NCBI GenBank assembly: GCA_034437275.1
Contig: DAOTUD010000046.1
Coordinates: 1 to 22,200 of the forward strand
Source: TC-15 sp034437275
Lineage (GTDB): Bacteria > Chloroflexota > Anaerolineae > Aggregatilineales > Aggregatilineaceae
Reading direction: 5' to 3'
DNA length: 22,200 nucleotides
The notes beneath the pieces are model-generated. The model saw nothing but the letters and a program-made list of their open reading frames with translations, was not told the origin of the DNA and did no database searches. The translations under genes and the position numbers were made by a program. Shown here one piece after another: positions 15,123-20,593 of the stretch; the first letter of the stretch is position 1; each line of letters opens with the position of its first letter.

Positions 15123-15908
15123 ATGGCAACAGCAGTAGCGGAGGAAAAAATAGTCTACCAGCGTCCGGAGTCGCTGCACGATGTCCCGACGCATTACTGC
15201 CCCGGCTGCACGCACGGCATCGCTCACCGCCTCGTGGCGGAAGTGCTGGACGAACTGGGCCTGCGCGAGCGTGCGATTGGCGTGTCGCCGGTGGGATGCG
15301 CGGTGCTGGCGTATAAGTACTTCAACACCGACGGCGCAGAGGCAGCGCATGGGCGCGCCCCGGCGATGGCGACCGGCATCAAGCGCGTACGGCCCGATAA
15401 CATCGTCTTCACCTACCAGGGCGACGGCGATCTGGCCGCGATTGGCATTGCAGAGATCATCCACGCGGCCACACGCGGCGAAAGCATCACTACCATTTTC
15501 ATCAACAACGCGATCTACGGCATGACAGGCGGCCAGATGGCCCCCACGACGCTGCTGGGGCAGGAGACAACCTCCTCGCCGGGCGGGCGCAAGGTGAGCA
15601 TCACCGGGCACCCGCTGCGCATGTCCGAGATGTTGGCGGGCGTCACCGGCTCGGCGTTTGTTGCGCGCCGGTCGCTGCACAATGTCAAGGAAATCAACCG
15701 CGCCAAACGCGCGATCAAAACCGCGTTCCGCGTGCAGCAGGAAAACCTGGGCTTCTCGATGGTCGAACTGCTTTCCTCGTGCCCGACCAACTGGAAGATG
15801 GACCCTGCCGAGGCGCTGCAGTGGGTGGAGGAGCACATGGTGCCCTACTATCCGCTGGATGATTTCAAAGTCGCCGATCAAGTCGAAGCGTTAATGACGA
15901 GCAGATAG
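15123..15908 (+). CDS. 2-oxoacid:ferredoxin oxidoreductase beta subunit (TPP-binding)
   Basis: The 261-aa product is the thiamine diphosphate subunit. It shows HYCPGCTHG (24-32), GCAVLAYKYFNTDG (58-71), HGRAPAMATGIK (76-87) and the TPP/Mg2+ motif GDGDLAAIGIAE (100-111) ending with N128 and N129 in FINNAIYGMTGGQ. The beta subunit holds the catalytic cofactor that decarboxylates the 2-oxoacid. It starts 10 nt after the alpha stop with AAGGGAGAG as ribosome-binding site and is co-transcribed with alpha. Its length fits the VOR/KOR group (about 250-280 residues). Confidence 0.92.
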   Translation: MATAVAEEKIVYQRPESLHDVPTHYCPGCTHGIAHRLVAEVLDELGLRERAIGVSPVGCAVLAYKYFNTDGAEAAHGRAPAMATGIKRVRPDNIVFTYQGDGDLAAIGIAEIIHAATRGESITTIFINNAIYGMTGGQMAPTTLLGQETTSSPGGRKVSITGHPLRMSEMLAGVTGSAFVARRSLHNVKEINRAKRAIKTAFRVQQENLGFSMVELLSSCPTNWKMDPAEALQWVEEHMVPYYPLDDFKVADQVEALMTSR

Positions 15909-15921
15909 GATAGGATCGACC

Positions 15922-16476
15922 ATGCACGAAGAAATTGTTTTTGCCGGATTTGGCGGCCAGGGTGTGTTGTTTGCCGGGCAGTTGCTCGCGTATACGGCGC
16001 TGGTCGAAGAAAAGCATGTGACCTGGATTCCGTCCTATGGCCCGGAGATGCGCGGCGGTACGGCCAACTGCACAGTGGTTGTCAGCGATGGTCCGATTGG
16101 CTCGCCGGTGAGCAAGCATCCCTCCATCGCGGTGGTGTTTAATAACCCGTCGCTGGAGAAGTACGAAGCGACGATCAAGCCGGGCGGGCTGCTGGTCGTG
16201 AACGAATCGCTGGTGGTCAACAAGCCGCAGCGCACCGATCTCGACATCATTCTGCTGCCGGCGACTGCGTTGGCGACCGAACTGGGCGAAACCCGGATGT
16301 CGAATATGGTGCTGTTCGGCGCGATGCTGGCCCAGCGTCCGATGGTGGAGCTGGAGACCGCCGAGCACGTGTTGATCGAAAAGCTCGGCGAGCGCAAAGC
16401 CCATCTGCACGAGACTAACCTCATCGCGCTGCGTAAAGGGATGGAACTGGGCAAGGTCCAGGCGGTCAAGGCCTGA
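15922..16476 (+). CDS. 2-oxoacid:ferredoxin oxidoreductase gamma subunit
   Basis: The 184-aa product has the gamma-subunit start MHEEIVFAGFGGQGVLFAGQLL, followed by WIPSYGPEMRGGTANC (35-50) and NPSLEKYEATIKPGGLLVVN. This fold completes the four-subunit enzyme and contributes to CoA and interface contacts. It starts 13 nt after the beta stop and is the last gene of the cluster: a strong intrinsic terminator follows within 80 nt. Gene order delta-alpha-beta-gamma is a known order for VOR/KOR operons and differs from the usual gamma-delta-alpha-beta order of pyruvate enzymes. Confidence 0.9.
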   Translation: MHEEIVFAGFGGQGVLFAGQLLAYTALVEEKHVTWIPSYGPEMRGGTANCTVVVSDGPIGSPVSKHPSIAVVFNNPSLEKYEATIKPGGLLVVNESLVVNKPQRTDLDIILLPATALATELGETRMSNMVLFGAMLAQRPMVELETAEHVLIEKLGERKAHLHETNLIALRKGMELGKVQAVKA

Positions 16477-16515
16477 TACAGCCAGGTTACCCCCTAAAAA
16501 CTGAGCTAGGCTCCA

Positions 16516-16553
16516 AACTGCCTGCCGGATACACTGAGGGCGGGCAGTTTTTT
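16516..16553 (+). terminator. Intrinsic terminator of the oxidoreductase operon
   Basis: AACTGCCTGCC (16516-16526) pairs with GGCGGGCAGTT (16539-16549) in an 11-bp stem with one G-U pair and a 12-nt loop. The stem runs straight into six T (16548-16553). This is a classical Rho-independent terminator 40 nt past the gamma-subunit stop. Confidence 0.9.
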
Positions 16554-16562
16554 GATCTGGCT

Positions 16563-16590
16563 GGCGTGGGATCACGCCCCCGTTTATACT
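16563..16590 (+). promoter_or_regulatory. Weak promoter candidate with inverted repeat upstream of hypE
   Basis: TATACT (16585-16590) is a 5/6 match to the -10 consensus but has no recognisable -35 box at the right distance. Immediately upstream is the inverted repeat GGCGTG-GGAT-CACGCC (16563-16578), which could be an activator or repressor site. A promoter is expected here because the terminator at 16516-16553 isolates hypE from the preceding operon. The site is offered on position as much as on sequence. Confidence 0.3.
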
Positions 16591-16631
16591 AGACGGCGTT
16601 GTGTTAATGTCCGTATGTTGCGAGTGATTAC

Positions 16632-17690
16632 ATGACCGACCAACCAAATTTTCAAGGCTTCGTGTGCCCGGTTCCGCTGCGTGACTATCCACACATTGTA
16701 TTGGGACATGGCAGCGGGGGCCGGCTCTCTTCTGAATTGATCCAACACCTGTTTTTGCCCCTGTTTGATAACCCGGCGCTGGCCGGTCTCAACGATCAGG
16801 CGGTGCTTGACGTCAACGGGCTGCGGCTGGCCTTTACGACGGACTCGTTTGTGGTGCAACCGTTGTTCTTCCCCGGCGGTAACATCGGCAGCCTGGCGGT
16901 GCATGGCACCATCAACGATCTGGCCGTGAGCGGGGCACAACCGCTGTTCCTGTCGGCGGGGTTTATCCTCGAAGAAGGGCTGGCGATGGATGACCTGGGC
17001 AACATTGCGACGGCGATGGCGAATGCGTGCCGGGCGGCTAATGTGCAGCTCGTCACTGGCGATACCAAAGTCGTTGACAAGGGCAGCGGGGACGGGGTGT
17101 TCATTAATACCGCCGGGATCGGCGTGGTGCCGGACGGCGTCGATATCGCGGCGGACCGGGCGCGTCCGGGGGATGTCGTGCTGGTTAGCGGCACAATCGG
17201 GGATCACGGCATGGCGATCATGTCAGTCCGCGAGGGGTTGACGTTCGAAACGGAACTGGTGAGCGACAGCGCGCCCCTGCACACCCTGATCGCGGCGATG
17301 CTGGATGTCACGCCGGATATTCACTGCCTGCGTGATGCGACGCGCGGCGGGGTGGCAGCGGTGCTCAACGAACTGGCCACCAGTTCGGACGTGGGCATGG
17401 CGCTGGACGAAACCGCGATCCCGGTGCGGCCTGCGGTGATGGCCGCTTGTGAAATGCTGGGAATGGACCCGCTGTATGTTGCCAACGAAGGTAAACTGGT
17501 TGCGGTCGTACCTGCTGAACATGCCGGTGCTGTCCTGGACGCCATGCAGCAGCATCCGTTGGGCCAGGATGCGGCGATTATCGGGCAGGTGGTCGACGAC
17601 CATCCGGGGATGGTGGTCGCGCAGACCGCGATCGGAGGGCGGCGGGTGGTCGATATGCCGTTAGGCGAAATCCTGCCGCGCATCTGCTAG
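16632..17690 (+). CDS. hypE: Hydrogenase maturation factor HypE
   Basis: The 352-aa product matches HypE along its length: CPVPLRDYPHIVLGHGSGG (12-30), HGTINDLAVSGAQPLF (91-106), the ATP-site TGDTKVVDKG (142-151), RDATRGGVAAVLNE (234-247) and the C-terminal tetrapeptide PRIC ending in C352. HypE receives a carbamoyl group from HypF on that terminal Cys and dehydrates it to the thiocyanate that supplies the CN ligands of [NiFe]-hydrogenase. The intact tail argues that it is functional. None of hypA, B, C, D, F or hydrogenase structural genes are in the window, so it is either an orphan copy or separated from its partners. Ribosome-binding site is weak (GCGAG). Paralogues in the PurM/AIR synthase superfamily lack PRIC, so the call is firm. 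Confidence 0.93.
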   Translation: MTDQPNFQGFVCPVPLRDYPHIVLGHGSGGRLSSELIQHLFLPLFDNPALAGLNDQAVLDVNGLRLAFTTDSFVVQPLFFPGGNIGSLAVHGTINDLAVSGAQPLFLSAGFILEEGLAMDDLGNIATAMANACRAANVQLVTGDTKVVDKGSGDGVFINTAGIGVVPDGVDIAADRARPGDVVLVSGTIGDHGMAIMSVREGLTFETELVSDSAPLHTLIAAMLDVTPDIHCLRDATRGGVAAVLNELATSSDVGMALDETAIPVRPAVMAACEMLGMDPLYVANEGKLVAVVPAEHAGAVLDAMQQHPLGQDAAIIGQVVDDHPGMVVAQTAIGGRRVVDMPLGEILPRIC

Positions 17691-17694
17691 CCGA

Positions 17695-17730
17695 CCTGGC
17701 CGAAGCACCCGTGTTTCGTGCGCCACCAGG
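17695..17730 (+). other. Imperfect hairpin between hypE and TPR gene
   Basis: CCTGG (17695-17699) pairs with CCAGG (17726-17730), and GCAC (17705-17708) pairs with GTGC (17718-17721) inside it, with an internal loop between. It begins 4 nt after the hypE stop. There is no T-run, so it may be a weak processing or attenuation structure, or chance. No clear promoter is seen in the 70-nt gap, so hypE and the TPR gene may share a transcript. Confidence 0.25.
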
Positions 17731-17760
17731 ACAATCTCAAGTCGAGGTAGGGACGAACTG

Positions 17761-19239
17761 ATGGATGCTAAAACGCTTTTCCGCCAGGGTGTACGCGCTA
17801 TACAGGAGCAGAAAGACCTGGCTCAGGGCCGTACACTCCTCACCCAGTCGCTAAAGCTGGACCCTAACAACGATGCAGCATGGCTGTGGCTGACCCGCAC
17901 GATCAAAGACCCCCAAAAGAAGTTGCAGTGTGTGGAGCGCGCGCTGCACATTAATCCGTCCAACGAACACGCGCGCAAGCTCAAAGAACAGCTGCAAGCG
18001 GATACATCATCAGTTCCAAACGCGGCCCCAGCCCCAGAGCCGGCTCCGGCTCACAACGCTGCCTCTTCCCCGGTGATCGTGCCGCTGGCCGGTCCTGCGG
18101 TCCCTGCCGAACCCACACCCCAGCCGCGTATCTCTGGGGCGACCACAATGGATACACCGCTCACCCGGCAGGAATCCGAACAGATGCAGAATCTGTTGGA
18201 GCAAGCCGAGATTTACCTCGCCGAGGACAATGTCGAAGAAGCCATTGCATCCTGGGTGGAGGTGCTGCAAATCCGCGTGGACTACGAGCTGGCGATCCGT
18301 AACGCTGCCGGGCATCTATGGCGTTTGAACTACAAGGAGGATGCTCGAGAGATCGTACAGCGGGCAATTGATGCCGGGACCTCGATATCGTCGATCTACA
18401 TGACCGCTATCGACATGGCCGAACGCGAGCGCGACTACGAACACGCCGAGGCGATCCGGCTGCAGATCGTCGAAGCGCCACATATCGACGACCAACTGAT
18501 CGTGACGGTAGCCAACGGCTTTCTGGACGACTACAAAATCGAGCAGGGGCGCGAGTTTCTGGAGCGTGCGGTCGAATTGCACCCCGAAAGCCAGGCGCTA
18601 TTGGTCCGGTTGGGGGATCTCTACCGGGAGCTAGAGCACCCGGCAGACGCGATGGCTTGCTATAACCGGGCGGTGCAGTTGGGCACGCGCTCCAAGCATG
18701 GCAAGGAAGCCGACCGGCGATTGCAGGAGTTTGTCCCCGTGCTGACCGACCGCGAGCGCGGCAGCATGCTGCTGGCGGTGCGCGAGGTGATCGGGCTGAG
18801 CGTCTTGTACCTGTTAATCGCCTGGCAGGATGCCGGCCTGTACCTGAACCGCATGAACACATTGCACTGGCTGGGCGTCGGGCTGTCGTTTCTGGGCGGG
18901 TACCTGCTGGTGACGGCGGTCTCGTCGCCACAGCAGCACCCGCTGGCCTGGTTGTTGGGCGGCAAGGTGCCAGGACCCGACACCGCGTCGTCGGAGAGCA
19001 GTGAAGATGGCAAGAAAGCGAAAACGCTGGGGGAGGCCGATCCCGAGGCCGTGTATGGGGCGGCCATCGAAGACCCGACCCAACTGCCTATCATCCCGCT
19101 GCGGGTGCGCTATGTGCTGGGTGTGATGGGCGTAGTGCTGCTCGGCGTGGCGGCCTATCTGGTCTTGAGCGAGTCGTTTAACCTGGTGTTTGATTACCAG
19201 CAGCCATATAACAAATACTTTAACCCGCGTCCCTTCTAG
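17761..19239 (+). CDS. TPR-repeat membrane protein
   Basis: The 492-aa product starts with a TPR-like helical repeat region (about 1-80, with LDPNNDAAWLWL and INPSNEHARKL typical of repeat turns). A Pro/Ala-rich linker (about 84-125) follows, then a second TPR block (about 135-325, for example YLAEDNVEEAIASWVEVLQ and LYRELEHPADAMACYNRAV). The C-terminal part has hydrophobic segments at about 338-355, 368-386 and 450-470, separated by a polar loop (400-445) rich in Ser, Glu and Lys. TPR domains bind other proteins, so this is probably a membrane-anchored scaffold with a large cytoplasmic N-terminal part. No enzymatic motif is visible. The rhomboid gene follows after 15 nt, suggesting joint translation and possibly a shared task. 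A candidate ribosome-binding site GAGGTAGGG precedes the ATG. Confidence 0.8.
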   Translation: MDAKTLFRQGVRAIQEQKDLAQGRTLLTQSLKLDPNNDAAWLWLTRTIKDPQKKLQCVERALHINPSNEHARKLKEQLQADTSSVPNAAPAPEPAPAHNAASSPVIVPLAGPAVPAEPTPQPRISGATTMDTPLTRQESEQMQNLLEQAEIYLAEDNVEEAIASWVEVLQIRVDYELAIRNAAGHLWRLNYKEDAREIVQRAIDAGTSISSIYMTAIDMAERERDYEHAEAIRLQIVEAPHIDDQLIVTVANGFLDDYKIEQGREFLERAVELHPESQALLVRLGDLYRELEHPADAMACYNRAVQLGTRSKHGKEADRRLQEFVPVLTDRERGSMLLAVREVIGLSVLYLLIAWQDAGLYLNRMNTLHWLGVGLSFLGGYLLVTAVSSPQQHPLAWLLGGKVPGPDTASSESSEDGKKAKTLGEADPEAVYGAAIEDPTQLPIIPLRVRYVLGVMGVVLLGVAAYLVLSESFNLVFDYQQPYNKYFNPRPF

Positions 19240-19254
19240 GGGAGGAGGCCGTCT

Positions 19255-20112
19255 GTGTGTATTATCGGTTTGATCATCTCATTTGTGATATGGTTTTTGA
19301 TCAACCTGTTTTTCATGTCGTTTGTGCTGCCGCTACCGTTGAACGACCAGCAAACGGTCCGTTATCGCAGCCTGCCCTGGACGACGTATTTGCTGATCAC
19401 CATTAACGCGGGGGTCTTCCTGATGTGGCTTGCGCCGACACTCTACGACGTGGAAGGCACCGAGATGATCTACTTTAAGGATTATGTAAACAACCTCTAC
19501 TCGTTCGGGTACCGCGAAACGCTGGTGCGTGGCAGCGAGGGGTATGCCAGCACAGGTATCGGCGCGTTTGCGAATTTCACCAGCATGTTTATGCACGCCG
19601 ATCTGTGGCATTTTTTTGGCAACATGGTGTACTTGTGGGCGTTTGGTCGCCGGATCGAAGATGCCTGCGGGCACTGGCGCTTTTTGCTGTTCTATCTGCT
19701 GGCGGGGACGGTCGCCAATATGGGGTGGGCTTTGCTCGTTCCGGGATTAGAAAATCGTCCGGGGATCGGAGCCAGTGGCGCAATCGCCGGGGTGATGGGA
19801 GCCTATTTGCTGCTGTTTCCACGCGCGCGTATTCGCTCGTTGTGGGGGTTGGGCGCGATCATCCGGCTGCCATTTGCCGCCTTCCGCAGCGAAGCCAAGA
19901 CCTGGACCTGGACCCTGGGGCTGCCGGCGTGGTTCCTGCTGGGGTTGTTTGTGCTGCGGAATGTTGGCCCCTCGATTGAGCAGATTCGCGGGGCAGACAC
20001 TCCCGGCGTTAATTACGTGGCACATATCGCCGGGTTTGCGGCGGCGCTGATCATCTTCTTCTACGTGCGCAAAGACTTGTTGATGCGCTTCCTGACCGGA
20101 CGCGCACTGTAA
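19255..20112 (+). CDS. Rhomboid family intramembrane serine protease
   Basis: The 285-aa membrane protein has all rhomboid active-site features: H114 and H119 with N123 in MFMHADLWHFFGNMVYLW, catalytic S174 in GIGASGAIAGVMGAY, and H257 in YVAHIAGFAAAL. It should cleave transmembrane segments of other membrane proteins inside the lipid bilayer. An extra N-terminal hydrophobic helix (residues 3-25) precedes the six-helix core. A long loop (about 60-105) lies between helices 1 and 2, as in the L1 region of other rhomboids. The start is GTG at 19255, supported by GGGGAGGAGG ending 7 nt upstream. The TPR stop is 15 nt away, so the two are probably translated from one message. Its substrate is unknown; the TPR protein could be an adaptor or a target. 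Confidence 0.93.
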   Translation: MCIIGLIISFVIWFLINLFFMSFVLPLPLNDQQTVRYRSLPWTTYLLITINAGVFLMWLAPTLYDVEGTEMIYFKDYVNNLYSFGYRETLVRGSEGYASTGIGAFANFTSMFMHADLWHFFGNMVYLWAFGRRIEDACGHWRFLLFYLLAGTVANMGWALLVPGLENRPGIGASGAIAGVMGAYLLLFPRARIRSLWGLGAIIRLPFAAFRSEAKTWTWTLGLPAWFLLGLFVLRNVGPSIEQIRGADTPGVNYVAHIAGFAAALIIFFYVRKDLLMRFLTGRAL

Positions 20113-20140
20113 GCGCGCTATGCTTCCTTGCGGCCAGGCC

Positions 20141-20167
20141 AGGGCGCCCACTTGTGCCGCCCTTTTT
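20141..20167 (+). terminator. Intrinsic terminator after the rhomboid gene
   Basis: AGGGCG (20141-20146) pairs with CGCCCT (20158-20163) around an 11-nt loop and leads into TTTTT (20163-20167). It lies 28 nt past the rhomboid stop and just before the groESL promoter, so it separates the two transcripts. Confidence 0.65.
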
Positions 20168-20178
20168 GCACTTCAGTC

Positions 20179-20206
20179 TTGACATTTTCGCCTGCCAATT
20201 GATAAT
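20179..20206 (+). promoter_or_regulatory. Sigma-70-type promoter of groESL
   Basis: A perfect TTGACA (20179-20184) is followed after 16 nt by GATAAT (20201-20206, 5/6). An alternative -10, TAATAT at 20203-20208, would give an 18-nt spacer. Transcription would start near 20213, immediately before the CIRCE operator, so a repressor bound there would block initiation or early elongation. Confidence 0.8.
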
Positions 20207-20217
20207 ATATGGAGTGG

Positions 20218-20247
20218 TTTTAGCACTCAAAGCGAAGAGTGCTAAAA
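20218..20247 (+). promoter_or_regulatory. CIRCE operator (HrcA site) with 8-nt spacer
   Basis: TTTTAGCACTC (20218-20228) and GAGTGCTAAAA (20237-20247) are perfect 11-bp inverted arms containing the CIRCE half-sites TTAGCACTC and GAGTGCTAA. CIRCE is the binding site of the heat-shock repressor HrcA and is usually TTAGCACTC-N9-GAGTGCTAA. The spacer here (20229-20236) is 8 nt. It lies between the promoter and the groES ribosome-binding site. No hrcA gene is in the window. Confidence 0.93.
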
Positions 20248-20279
20248 TTGTGTGAGATACGTCTGGATAGGAGGGGTAT

Positions 20280-20579
20280 ATGGCACTCAAATTACGTCCA
20301 CTGGCTGATCGTGTCGTGGTGGAACCGATCGCACGCGAAGAAACGTTCGCGGGCGGCGAGTTGGTTTTGCCTGAAACGGCCAAGGAAAAACCGCAGCAAG
20401 GCCGTATCCTGGCTGTAGGGCCGGGCGCTCGTGATGAAGACGGTGACCGTATGGCGATGGAAGTCGCGGTAGATGACGTCGTATTGTATGGCAAATATGC
20501 GGGAACCGAGATCGAGGTCGATCACAAAAAAGTGTTAATCCTTAAAGAATCGGATATCCTGGCGGTGATTGAAGAATAG
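20280..20579 (+). CDS. groES: Co-chaperonin GroES
   Basis: The 99-aa product has the GroES (Cpn10) sequence from LRPLADRVVVEP at the start to YGKYAGTEIEVDHKKVLILKESDILAVIEE at the end. Seven copies form the lid of the GroEL chamber. The mobile loop that contacts GroEL is at about 20-38; its hydrophobic tripeptide is LVL, and a Glu stands between the GG and the tripeptide, where many GroES proteins have GGIVL. AGGAGG lies 5 nt before the ATG. It is under CIRCE control and lies 14 nt ahead of groEL. Confidence 0.97.
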   Translation: MALKLRPLADRVVVEPIAREETFAGGELVLPETAKEKPQQGRILAVGPGARDEDGDRMAMEVAVDDVVLYGKYAGTEIEVDHKKVLILKESDILAVIEE

Positions 20580-20593
20580 GGAGATAGAAAATA

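Noticed and set aside
12649..15881. Several long minus-strand open frames over the CoA-transferase and oxidoreductase genes
   Set aside because: They lie opposite strongly supported genes with cofactor motifs, have no domain signature, and have no ribosome-binding sites or promoters of their own.
12412..16476. Cluster as a pyruvate:ferredoxin oxidoreductase operon
   Set aside because: Subunit order (delta-alpha-beta-gamma) and the alpha-subunit RGGPGLGNIQPSQSDYF motif fit the VOR/KOR group, not the pyruvate group.
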